Shown here: piece by piece, positions 1 to 6,777 of the stretch
How positions within the stretch are numbered: position 1 is the first letter of the stretch
How the letters are laid out: the number at the start of each line of letters is the position of its first letter
Assembly (NCBI GenBank): GCA_039028695.1
Contig: JBCCHN010000037.1
Coordinates: forward strand, 1 to 42,354
Length of the DNA stretch: 42,354 nucleotides
Reading direction: 5' to 3'
From: JANQKX01 sp039028695
GTDB taxonomy: Bacteria; Pseudomonadota; Alphaproteobacteria; Kiloniellales; Kiloniellaceae
Notes under the pieces: model-generated
What the model was told of the DNA's origin: nothing
Databases searched by the model: none
What the model saw: the letters and a program-made list of their open reading frames with translations, nothing else
Made by a program: the position numbers and the translations under genes

Positions 1-842
1 GAAACCAGGCTGGCCGTGGCCAGGATGTTGCGCAGATCGTGATTAATTTTGGTAACGGCGGTGCCCAAGGCGGCCAGGCGGGTTTTTTGGAGCAATGCCG
101 CACGGAGCTCCTCCTGCATGGTGGCCAGTTCCCGTTGAGCCACGCCGACCTCATCGCTGCGCTCGCTTTGCTGAATGGCTTGTGAGGCGTTCTCAGGGTC
201 CTCGCGAAAAGCCGCCATGCTAGCCGTCATGCGGCGCATGGGCCGGACCATCAGGAGGTGCAGGCTTAGGAACACCAGGCCGGCGGTGAAAATGGAAATG
301 CCCAGGGATAATGCCAATATGCGCTTGGAATAATCCAACATGGCGACCCGCAAGGGGCCTTCCTTCATGACGATTTCCAAAAGGGCCTCCGGATCCTTGG
401 GGGGATGCCCGATCACCCGTATCAAGCGGCTACCGTCGCTAATCAAGGTGTCAAATGCATCGCCGATGAGGCCGAAAAAAGTTCCCTTGCGTAAATCGAA
501 GGTCAAGGGCACGGCAGGCGGATACTCCACCATCAAAACCAGCTTGCCTGCCTCGGGTTTGTTGAGCGCGACGGAGTAGGCACCCACGTGGGTCATCAAC
601 TCCACCTCCATGTCCTCGCTCACCATGTGGTCCGGGGCGGCTTGCATGGCCAGGATGGCCAGGTTGGCGGCCGCCAGGCGCTCTTCCAGGTAAACCAGGC
701 GAAAACGCCCGATCGATGGGGCGTAAATGAAAAGCTCCGCCAGCATGACGAAAAAAATGGTTAAAACCAGCAGCCGTGCCGATAACCCCCTCATCATCGA
801 GGGCAGGGCAAGCTTTTTCGTTGTCGTCCAATTCACCGTCAT
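1..842 (-). CDS. HAMP sensor histidine kinase, N-terminal part (cut by window edge)
   Basis: About 280 residues are visible; the reading frame is open from an ATG at 842 to the left edge, so the catalytic ATPase domain lies outside. In order: a short cytoplasmic start; membrane segment 1 (about residues 26-43, LVLTIFFVMLAELFIYAP); a periplasmic sensor region of about 120 residues; membrane segment 2 (ILALSLGISIFTAGLVFLSL); a HAMP linker starting VRPMRRMTASM; a coiled-coil-like stretch; and the phospho-acceptor box, seen as INHDLRNILATASLV at the edge. The presumed phospho-histidine is the His of NHDLRN, a variant of the usual SHELRTP. It probably autophosphorylates in response to a periplasmic or membrane signal; the partner is not visible. 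A TATAAT-like hexamer lies only a few bases before this ATG, so a downstream start (the MMRG methionines) or a leaderless mRNA is possible. Identity as a histidine kinase is secure; the signal is unknown. Confidence 0.85.
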   Translation of the reverse strand, partial: MTVNWTTTKKLALPSMMRGLSARLLVLTIFFVMLAELFIYAPSIGRFRLVYLEERLAAANLAILAMQAAPDHMVSEDMEVELMTHVGAYSVALNKPEAGKLVLMVEYPPAVPLTFDLRKGTFFGLIGDAFDTLISDGSRLIRVIGHPPKDPEALLEIVMKEGPLRVAMLDYSKRILALSLGISIFTAGLVFLSLHLLMVRPMRRMTASMAAFREDPENASQAIQQSERSDEVGVAQRELATMQEELRAALLQKTRLAALGTAVTKINHDLRNILATASLV

Positions 843-960
843 GGGGCCGATTATACCATGTTCGCCCGCAAGTTCTGCGGCCCAAGTTCAAGCCATTTCA
901 GGAACCGCGCGTTGGAATGACTTAGCAAACTATACTGGCCAGCCAAATTGAATAGGGCTC

Positions 961-999
961 ACAAACAAAAACGGCGGCCAGCCCTTGAGCTGACCGCCG
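961..999 (-). terminator. Intrinsic terminator of the NPC-repeat peptide gene
   Basis: Read on the minus strand, an 11-bp stem (one G-T wobble) with a 6-nt loop (972-999) is followed directly by TTTTTGTTTGT. It starts about 20 bases after the stop codon of the small Cys-rich gene at 1020-1244. This supports a separate short transcript for that gene, not read-through into the kinase. Confidence 0.8.
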
Positions 1000-1019
1000 C
1001 TTTGTTCATGCCTGTAACC

Positions 1020-1244
1020 TTAGTTTGCCGCGCAAGGATTGCAGGGATTGCAAGGATTACAGGGGTTGCACGGATTAGTCGCCGCGCAAGGATTACAGGG
1101 GTTGCAAGGATTACAGGGGTTGCATGGGTTACAAGAAGCAACCTGCACCCAGTCGCCGCTTTGACTGGCGGCCGCAGCCGGCAAGGCAACGGCACCGGTG
1201 GCCAAACTAGCAACACTTAAAGCGATAAGAGATTTTTTGATCAT
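1020..1244 (-). CDS. Small exported cysteine-rich peptide made of Asn-Pro-Cys repeats
   Basis: A 74-residue protein. The start is the ATG at 1244 because GGAGG lies seven bases before it; a longer frame from 1262 would run through that ribosome site. Residues 1 to about 26 are a classic Sec signal peptide: MIKKS, a hydrophobic core, then ALPAAAA before SQSGD. The mature peptide is about 48 residues: a short SQSGDWVQVAS head, then Cys plus five Asn-Pro-Cys units, a spacer Ala-Ala-Thr, five more Asn-Pro-Cys units, and Ala-Ala-Asn at the end. It has 11 cysteines in regular C-x-x-C spacing, suiting metal binding or disulfide cross-linking in the periplasm. Bufferin-type precursors are also small, exported and Cys-rich, but no DUF692/DUF2063 partner is adjacent. 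The gene has its own terminator. Its upstream neighbour on the same strand is a MerA-like flavoprotein, 228 bp away. Function unknown; a metal or redox role is inference. Confidence 0.8.
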   Translation of the reverse strand: MIKKSLIALSVASLATGAVALPAAAASQSGDWVQVASCNPCNPCNPCNPCNPCAATNPCNPCNPCNPCNPCAAN

Positions 1245-1353
1245 TGGAATGCCTCCAAACAAAAGTTAAAATCTACCCCGTCAGCTCGGGCGCATTGTTT
1301 TTGTCAATAGCCAATAGCCCGTTTGGGATATGCAAAAGTATGTGTACGTTGGC

Positions 1354-1372
1354 GCGTGATCTCGAATCACGC
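1354..1372. repeat. Perfect inverted repeat (7-bp arms, 5-nt spacer) in intergenic region
   Basis: GCGTGAT and ATCACGC flank CTCGA. It sits in the 228-bp gap between the end of the flavoprotein gene and the start of the NPC-repeat gene, about 110 bp upstream of the latter's ATG. It could be an operator for the small gene or a weak hairpin after the flavoprotein; no T-run follows on either strand. A TTGACA occurs nearer the gene on the minus strand (about 1300-1306), but I cannot find a well-spaced -10 box. Nothing else stands out in this gap. Confidence 0.4.
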
Positions 1373-1472
1373 TCGCCTCAAACGGTTCAACTTATTGTGA
1401 ATTTAATCCGCCCCCATAAATTGCGCGTCCTAAACGCCACCTCACATACTAAGATCTTGATGTTAATGCCAA

Positions 1473-2915
1473 TCATCCGAACTTTGCAAGAAATCGAACG
1501 ATTTTTTTTGTCCGATCGCTAAACAGCTTCTCGGTGTAGAAGCTGCCCGCGACCCGTTTGCTGACCTCGCCCATGGTAGGATAGGGGGCAATGGCGCCGG
1601 CTAAGGCGCCAATTTTCAGGCCTTTGGAGAGGGCAAGCACCCAGGGCTGAATGAGGTCGCCGGCATGCGGGCCCACGATCGTGGCGCCTAGAATTTTACC
1701 GTTGGTCCGCGTGGTGACCTTGATCCGGCCGCGGGTGTCCCGCTCTGCCTGAGCCCGGTCGTTTTCGTCAAAGGACCACTCCAAGGCTCTGACCTCGCCA
1801 TGGCTTTTTTTGGCTTGCTCCTCTGTCAGCCCCACATGGGCCAGCTCTGGGTCGGTGAAGGTCACCCAAGGCACCGCCGAGTTGTCCACCTTGGCCGGCA
1901 GGCGAAAAAGGGCGTTTCGAATGACGATACCGGCATGATATCCGGCCATGTGGGTGAACTGATAGCCGCCCGCCACGTCGCCGGCGGCAAAAATCTTCTT
2001 GTTGCTGCTCCGCAGCCGCTGATCCGTCTTGATGCCGCCCCTATGATACTCAACCTGGGCCTTTTCCAGGTCCAAACCGTCAAGATTGGGGGTGCGGCCC
2101 GCTGCTAACAGCAATGCCGTGCCCTGGATAACTTCTTGAGCGCCACCTCTTTCAATCTGGACTTCAATGGTGCCATTGGTTTGAGAAACACCGCTAACCT
2201 TGGTGTTCTCGTAAATTTCCAGGCCGTCCTTGACCAGTTGCTGGCGCACGATGTCCACCAAGCCGGGATCGTCCTTGGGCATGATCGAGAACATTTCGAC
2301 CAAGCTCACCTTTGCCCCCAAATGACGAAAGGCCTGTCCCAGTTCACAGCCGATGGGGCCGCCGCCCACGACAATTAAGTGCTCGGGCAGCTCGGTGAGG
2401 TCAAAAACGGTCTCGTTTGTGAGGTAAGAGACCTGATCCAACCCCGGAATAGGGGGAATGAAGGCCCGTGAGCCGGTGGAAACCACAAAGCGTCGTGCCT
2501 TTACCTTGGTGTCTCCGGCGATCACTTCGTCGGGGCCTGTAAAGCGGCCATAGTCTTGCAACACCGTAACGCCCAATCCTTCGAAGCGCTCGACCGAATC
2601 GTGGGGGGCAATGGCGCCGATGACCCCGTGGACATGATCATGCACCGCTTGAAAGTCCACCTTCGGGGCCTCGTAATGAATCCCGAATTGTGCCGCCTTT
2701 TGGCCAAAGTGCGCGGCTTTCCCGGCGACCAGCAAGGATTTGGAGGGGACGCAGCCATAGTTCAAACAATCGCCGCCCATCTTGCCGCCTTCGATTAGGA
2801 CCGTATCTGCGCCCATTTGGGCTGCGCCAGCGGCGATAGACAGCCCGGCTGACCCTGCTCCCAAGATGCAAATATCCGCCGACAAATTCTTAGACAATGC
2901 AGCTTCCTCCATCAC
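1473..2915 (-). CDS. MerA/lipoamide-dehydrogenase-like FAD pyridine-nucleotide-disulfide oxidoreductase
   Basis: 480 residues, the usual length for class I flavoprotein disulfide reductases. FAD-binding GAGSAGLSIA is at about residues 18-27; the redox pair is in GGDCLNYGCVPSKSLL (about 47-62); an NAD(P)H-binding glycine motif VVGGGPIGCELG is near 180; the second FAD contact is FAAGDVAGGYQFTH; then a C-terminal dimerisation domain. In true lipoamide dehydrogenase the end carries an active-site His-Pro motif (HAHPTLSE-like); here it reads APYPTMGEVSKR, with Tyr where the catalytic His would be. That is the MerA-like pattern, but MerA's C-terminal Cys pair and N-terminal HMA domain are absent. 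It is probably a cytoplasmic NAD(P)H-dependent dithiol or metal-related reductase of unknown substrate. Start is uncertain: ATG at 2915, or a TTG six codons later that has GGAGGA at good distance. The gene diverges from rpmH. Confidence 0.85.
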   Translation of the reverse strand: MMEEAALSKNLSADICILGAGSAGLSIAAGAAQMGADTVLIEGGKMGGDCLNYGCVPSKSLLVAGKAAHFGQKAAQFGIHYEAPKVDFQAVHDHVHGVIGAIAPHDSVERFEGLGVTVLQDYGRFTGPDEVIAGDTKVKARRFVVSTGSRAFIPPIPGLDQVSYLTNETVFDLTELPEHLIVVGGGPIGCELGQAFRHLGAKVSLVEMFSIMPKDDPGLVDIVRQQLVKDGLEIYENTKVSGVSQTNGTIEVQIERGGAQEVIQGTALLLAAGRTPNLDGLDLEKAQVEYHRGGIKTDQRLRSSNKKIFAAGDVAGGYQFTHMAGYHAGIVIRNALFRLPAKVDNSAVPWVTFTDPELAHVGLTEEQAKKSHGEVRALEWSFDENDRAQAERDTRGRIKVTTRTNGKILGATIVGPHAGDLIQPWVLALSKGLKIGALAGAIAPYPTMGEVSKRVAGSFYTEKLFSDRTKKIVRFLAKFG

Positions 2916-2984
2916 TTAGCCTCGCCCCCCGTCGGATCAGCGAAATTCGGTGGCCAATCTCGGGTGAACCCAACGCGCCGGGTC

Positions 2985-3009
2985 AGGCGCCCAGAAAATG
3001 TGGGCGCCT
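2985..3009. repeat. Perfect inverted repeat (9-bp arms, 7-nt spacer) between divergent genes
   Basis: AGGCGCCCA and TGGGCGCCT flank GAAAATG, about 70 bp upstream of the flavoprotein start and about 120 bp upstream of the rpmH promoter. Because the flanking genes diverge it cannot be a terminator for either, and no T-run follows. It is either an operator or a DNA/RNA structural element. The rest of the 287-bp gap (2916-3202) holds only the rpmH promoter that I can support. Confidence 0.45.
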
Positions 3010-3131
3010 AGGAACACATTCTCCAATCACCAAGGTGTGATACCATGGCAGCCAGCATGTTCGCGAATCTCTCAAGCCCCTTTCTGGGTGCGAAAAGGCC
3101 CATCTTGCATCAAAAAGACTTGGCCCAATCG

Positions 3132-3160
3132 TTGACAGCAGCGGCGGGCGGCCTTATACA
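3132..3160 (+). promoter_or_regulatory. Sigma-70 promoter of the rpmH operon
   Basis: A perfect -35 TTGACA (3132-3137) and a -10 TATACA (3155-3160) are separated by exactly 17 bp. Transcription would begin at about 3167, giving a leader of about 36 nt before the rpmH start at 3203. A strong constitutive promoter is expected for a ribosomal protein gene, so the fit is good. Confidence 0.8.
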
Positions 3161-3202
3161 CCCCGGCAAATCAACACCTCCCCGTTAGACGGAGAAATCA
3201 CC

Positions 3203-3337
3203 GTGAAGCGCACCTATCAGCCAAGTGTGCTGGTCCGCAAACGCCGGCATGGCTTTAGGGCCCGCAAAGCGACCGTAGGCGGTCGCCGGGTTCTGGCCAA
3301 TCGCCGTGCCAAGGGTCGGAAGCGCCTGTCCGCTTAA
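3203..3337 (+). CDS. rpmH: 50S ribosomal protein L34
   Basis: A 44-residue basic protein, the normal length of bacterial L34. It opens MKRTYQPS, continues with the diagnostic VRKRRHGFRAR and ends KGRKRLSA, matching the family throughout. The start codon is GTG at 3203, with GGAGAAA eight bases upstream. L34 is a structural component of the large ribosomal subunit. It leads the conserved bacterial run rpmH-rnpA-yidD-yidC, with 24 bp to the rnpA start. Transcription comes from the promoter at 3132-3160. Confidence 0.97.
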   Translation: MKRTYQPSVLVRKRRHGFRARKATVGGRRVLANRRAKGRKRLSA

Positions 3338-3361
3338 AGCCCCCTGAAAGGGCTTCTAGCC

Positions 3362-3892
3362 ATGACGCCGACGATCCGGCGGCTAAAGACACGCCAGCAA
3401 TTTTTGAAAGTCGCCGGGACCCGCCAGAAGTGGGTCTCGCCCGGCTTGATTCTGCAATACCGCCGCCGACCCGTCCCTGGCGGGGTCGCTATTGGCGGTG
3501 CGTCAACGGATGTCAGGCTGTCCGAGCCGGTCGGAAATGCCTCACCGACATCTTCACATATCGGTCTAGGCTTTACGGTCAGCCGAAAGGTTGGTAATGC
3601 GGTGCAGCGTAACCGGGCGCGTCGCCGCTTGCGGGCGGCGTCGGCCATCGTGCTGCCAGACGGGGGGTGTGCCGGCTACGACTATGTTCTTATCGGGCGA
3701 AAGGAAACCTTGACCCGGGACTTTTCCGATCTTTTGGAAGATCTTCGCACCGCCCTGAAGTGCAAGGGTAAGGAGTCCAAATCTTTCAGAAAATCGGATC
3801 GGCGGACAGAACTGCAGGGTAAATCGGGGCTTCTAGGTAACCGTAGGTCGCCGGGTAAAGATCGGTTGGGGGGTAAAAGAGATAAGGCATGA
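3362..3892 (+). CDS. rnpA: Ribonuclease P protein component with a repetitive basic tail
   Basis: 176 residues, long for RnpA (typically about 110-130). The hallmark motif GFTVSRKVGNAVQRNRARRRLR lies at about residues 68-89 (key residues: Arg of SRK, Asn of GNA, the RNR basic cluster). It contacts the RNase P RNA and helps mature tRNA 5' ends. After the core, which ends near LLEDLRTALK (about 135), there is a 40-residue Lys/Arg/Gly-rich tail. Its last 24 codons are four 18-nt units, each beginning Gly-Lys or Gly-Asn. The stop overlaps the yidD start by 4 bp (ATGA), so the two are translationally coupled. The N-terminus also carries an insertion (PVPGGVAIGGAST) that I do not recognise as core. 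Identity is secure. Confidence 0.95.
   Translation: MTPTIRRLKTRQQFLKVAGTRQKWVSPGLILQYRRRPVPGGVAIGGASTDVRLSEPVGNASPTSSHIGLGFTVSRKVGNAVQRNRARRRLRAASAIVLPDGGCAGYDYVLIGRKETLTRDFSDLLEDLRTALKCKGKESKSFRKSDRRTELQGKSGLLGNRRSPGKDRLGGKRDKA
3818..3889 (+). repeat. Four degenerate 18-nt tandem units in the rnpA 3' end
   Basis: Units at 3818-3835, 3836-3853, 3854-3871 and 3872-3889 each start GGTAA and keep frame. They encode GKSGLL, GNRRSP, GKDRLG and GKRDKA. The last unit ends on the base that starts the yidD ATG. A further GGTAA at 3767 is off-period. The array accounts for the unusual C-terminal length of this RnpA. Confidence 0.6.
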
Positions 3893-4197
3893 AAGCAGGT
3901 CGCATCTTGGTGGGATGGGTCATTCGGGGCTATCAGCTGATGGTTTCACCCTATATGGCGCCGTCATGCCGTTTCGAGCCCACCTGCTCGTCCTATGCCC
4001 ATCAAGCCATCCTCACCCATGGTTTGGGTCGCGGTGGGTGGCTGGTGCTTAGGCGTCTTGGGCGATGCCATCCTTGGGGCGGGGCCGGCTATGATCCGGT
4101 GCCAGAGCCCGAACATAAAGCCAGGGAGTGCTGTCAGGTCGTCAGTGATTCCCAAGAAGTATTTGATACTTTTCGCGACCTGCCGAAAGTGCGATAG
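3889..4197 (+). CDS. yidD: Membrane protein insertion efficiency factor YidD
   Basis: 102 residues. The family signature is complete: an amphipathic start (ILVGWVIRGYQLMVSP), then PSCRFEPTCSSYAHQAI with its Cys pair, HGLGRGGWLVLRRLGRCHPWGGAGYDPVP, then a short hydrophilic tail slightly longer than usual. YidD is a small peripheral inner-membrane protein that helps YidC and Sec place proteins in the membrane. Its start overlaps the rnpA stop by 4 bp. The gap to yidC is 85 bp without a terminator, so rnpA, yidD and yidC are probably co-transcribed. Confidence 0.93.
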   Translation: MKAGRILVGWVIRGYQLMVSPYMAPSCRFEPTCSSYAHQAILTHGLGRGGWLVLRRLGRCHPWGGAGYDPVPEPEHKARECCQVVSDSQEVFDTFRDLPKVR

Positions 4198-4282
4198 GAG
4201 CACCCGGGAAAAGAGGGAGTATGCCGCTGCGGCGGCTTTGGAATTTATGCGCTAAAGCCTGGGCCGTGGAGCAACAGTCGAT

Positions 4283-6040
4283 ATGGAACAAAAAAACCTA
4301 ATTCTAGCCATTGCCTTATCGGCTGCGATTCTGCTCGGTTTTCAGCTCTTTTTTGCCCCGCCTCCGCCGCCGCCCAGTCAAACCGACCAAACGGCCACCA
4401 CGAGCGACGGGGACCAGATTCCCCAAGCGTCGATCCCTGGCACGGACTCGACCACGGGTGCGGCAGTTGCAAGCAATCTCAGCCGGCAAGAAATCATCGA
4501 TCAGGCGCCCCACATTCCCATTAAATCCTCGACCCTTGAAGGCTCGATTTCTTTGGTTGGGGGCAAGGTCAACAATCTCATTCTGAAAAAGTACCGCGAG
4601 ACCATCGACCCGGACAGTCCCCATATCACTCTGCTGTCGCCCAATGGTGCACCTCATCCCTATTACGCGGATTTTGGCTGGACCGGAAACGAAGGGGATA
4701 TGGCTAAGCCGCAAGCGGACACTCTCTGGACGACGGACGGTCAAGAACTCAGCCCCGGCATCCCCCTCACGCTCTCTTGGGATAACGGTTCAGGTCTGGT
4801 TTTCCAGCGCATCTTCGAGCTGGACGAAAACTACATGTTCACCGTCACCCAGCGGATCGTGAACAACAGCGACCGCGCTGTAACCTTGTCTCCCTATGGT
4901 CTGATCTCGCGGACCGGCACACCTGAAGTCTTGGGTTTTTACATCCTGCACGAGGGCCTCATCGGTGTGCTCGACGATAAGTTGGTCGAGATCGATTACG
5001 ACGACCTACAGGACACGGGCAGCGAATCCCAAGCGACCACCGGTGGCTGGATTGGCATTACGGATAAATATTGGCTGGTGGCGCTTATTCCCAATCAGGA
5101 GCAGACGGTCGATACGCGCTTTATTTACAATGGCAAGAGCGGTGTTGCGAAATATCAGACCGATATTCTTTATCAGGGCGTGACCGTGCCCGCCGGTGGT
5201 CAGACAAATGTGACAAGCCGCCTCTTCGCCGGTGCCAAGGAAGTGGTGCTGCTTGATGATTACGAGGAAACCTTGGGCATCAAGCGGTTTGATTTGGCCG
5301 TAGACTTCGGCTGGTTCTATTTCCTCACCAAGCCTTTGTTCTACGCCCTGCACTGGTTGGCCGATCTGACCGGCAATTTCGGTGTGGCCATCTTGCTGCT
5401 GACGGTGGCCATCAAGATCGTGTTCTTTCCCCTGGCCAACAAGTCCTATCGCTCCATGGCGGCCATGCGCAAGCTGCAGCCCAAGATGATGGAGCTGCGC
5501 GAGCGCTTCGGCGACGACAAGCAGCGGCTGAATCAGGAAATGATGGCCCTTTACAAGAGGGAAGGAGCGAATCCCCTCTCGGGCTGTTTGCCTATTTTGG
5601 TCCAGATCCCGGTCTTTTTCGCCCTTTATAAAGTGATGTTCGTGACCATTGAAATGCGCCAGGCGCCCTTTTTCGGCTGGATTCACGACCTCTCCGCGCC
5701 CGATCCCACCTCGATCCTGAACGGTTTTGGGTTGTTGCCCTGGGGTGTGCCTCAGTTGGGTCTCTTCGACCTCTTGAACATCGGTGTGTGGCCGCTCGCC
5801 ATGGGTATCACCATGTACCTGCAGCAAAAGCTCAACCCCCAGCCGCCCGATCCCATGCAGGCGAAGATATTCCTCATGTTGCCCATCGTATTCACCTTCC
5901 TGTTGGCCCAGTTCCCTGCCGGTTTGGTGATCTATTGGACTTGGAACAACCTGCTGTCCATTCTACAGCAAGCGGTGATTATGAAGCGTGCCGGGGTCCC
6001 CATAGGGCGCCAACCGACAACTACGACGCCCAGCAGTTAG
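4283..6040 (+). CDS. yidC: Membrane protein insertase YidC
   Basis: 585 residues, typical for a Gram-negative YidC. Residues 1-24 are the first membrane segment (NLILAIALSAAILLGFQLFF); next comes a Pro/Thr-rich linker, then the large periplasmic beta domain (about 80-350) of the proteobacterial form. The conserved insertase core follows: DFGWFYFLTKPLFYALHWL, the amphipathic coil with MRKLQPKMMELRERFGDDKQRLNQEMM, then NPLSGCLPILVQIPVFFALY and further membrane segments to the QQAVIMKR end. It inserts and folds inner-membrane proteins alone or with SecYEG. Start: ATG at 4283 with GGAG about 11 bases upstream. engB follows after 10 bp. Confidence 0.97.
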   Translation: MEQKNLILAIALSAAILLGFQLFFAPPPPPPSQTDQTATTSDGDQIPQASIPGTDSTTGAAVASNLSRQEIIDQAPHIPIKSSTLEGSISLVGGKVNNLILKKYRETIDPDSPHITLLSPNGAPHPYYADFGWTGNEGDMAKPQADTLWTTDGQELSPGIPLTLSWDNGSGLVFQRIFELDENYMFTVTQRIVNNSDRAVTLSPYGLISRTGTPEVLGFYILHEGLIGVLDDKLVEIDYDDLQDTGSESQATTGGWIGITDKYWLVALIPNQEQTVDTRFIYNGKSGVAKYQTDILYQGVTVPAGGQTNVTSRLFAGAKEVVLLDDYEETLGIKRFDLAVDFGWFYFLTKPLFYALHWLADLTGNFGVAILLLTVAIKIVFFPLANKSYRSMAAMRKLQPKMMELRERFGDDKQRLNQEMMALYKREGANPLSGCLPILVQIPVFFALYKVMFVTIEMRQAPFFGWIHDLSAPDPTSILNGFGLLPWGVPQLGLFDLLNIGVWPLAMGITMYLQQKLNPQPPDPMQAKIFLMLPIVFTFLLAQFPAGLVIYWTWNNLLSILQQAVIMKRAGVPIGRQPTTTTPSS

Positions 6041-6050
6041 AGCATCGGCA

Positions 6051-6695
6051 ATGGAGCCCAGTGACGAGGCGACGGCGGCGGTTCTCGACGCCGGTCGTCT
6101 GCTATTCAGCCATGAATGCCGATTTTTGGTCTCGGCCGCCCAAGTGGATCAGGTGCCCGACCTGGGCTTGCCAGAAGTGGCTTTTGCCGGCCGCTCCAAC
6201 GTGGGCAAGTCCAGCTTGGTGAACGCGCTCACTGGTCGGCGGACACTGGCACGCACCTCCAACACCCCGGGTCGGACCCAATTGCTCAATTTTTTTGATC
6301 TAGCGGGCCGCCTGGTTTTGGTCGATTTGCCCGGGTATGGTTATGCCCGAGCTTCCAAAAAAGACATTGATCATTGGACCAAGTTGACTCGCGCTTATCT
6401 GAAGGGGCGGGCCGAGCTGCGCCGGATTTGCCTTTTGATCGACGCCCGTCACGGCCTCAAAGCCAACGATCTAGAGATTATGGCGGAACTGGACGAGGCG
6501 GCGGTCTCCTACCAAGTGGTTCTGACCAAATGTGATAAGGTCAAGCCGGGGTCCCTCGAGCGTCTTCTGGAAAAGACCAACTCAGATTTGGCCAGGCATC
6601 CGGCGGCCCATCCGGAGATCTTGCCGACCAGCTCCCAAAGCGGCGCCGGTCTTGCGGAAGTGCGAGCGGCTTTGGCGAGCCTCGCCGTAGCTTGA
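6051..6695 (+). CDS. engB: Ribosome biogenesis GTPase EngB (YihA/YsxC)
   Basis: 214 residues, normal for the family. GTPase motifs in order: P-loop FAGRSNVGKSSLVNAL (about residues 44-59), switch region SNTPGRTQLLNFF, G3 LVDLPGYGYARASKK, G4 TKCDKV (about 161-166) and the G5 TSSQSGAGL near the end. EngB binds late 50S assembly intermediates in the cytoplasm. The gene starts 10 bp after the yidC stop, in the order usual for alphaproteobacteria (yidC-engB-argB). Start codon is the ATG at 6051. Confidence 0.95.
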   Translation: MEPSDEATAAVLDAGRLLFSHECRFLVSAAQVDQVPDLGLPEVAFAGRSNVGKSSLVNALTGRRTLARTSNTPGRTQLLNFFDLAGRLVLVDLPGYGYARASKKDIDHWTKLTRAYLKGRAELRRICLLIDARHGLKANDLEIMAELDEAAVSYQVVLTKCDKVKPGSLERLLEKTNSDLARHPAAHPEILPTSSQSGAGLAEVRAALASLAVA

Positions 6696-6777
6696 AAAAA
6701 AGACGATAAGACGGTAGGGCAAGGCTGTGAAACTGGTCAGAGACGCGGCTGATTCAGCCGATTCAGGGAAAAATAAT

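Noticed and set aside
948..1220. Open frames on the plus strand and in another minus frame across the NPC repeat
   Set aside because: They mirror the repeat (ARITGVARITGVA-like) and lack ribosome sites; the signal peptide, GGAGG site and terminator all belong to the minus-strand frame at 1020-1244.
1020..1244. Bufferin (BufA-type) RiPP precursor
   Set aside because: Size and signal peptide fit, but no DUF692 (BufB) or DUF2063 (BufC) gene is adjacent and the regular NPC repeat is not the bufferin pattern.
2916..3202. Replication origin near rpmH
   Set aside because: No TTATCCACA-type DnaA boxes and no dnaA or dnaN gene here; rpmH linkage to oriC is not general in alphaproteobacteria.
5006..5827. 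273-residue open frame antisense to yidC
   Set aside because: Long antisense frames are common in GC-rich genes; composition is His/Gln-rich with no known motif, and yidC is unambiguous.
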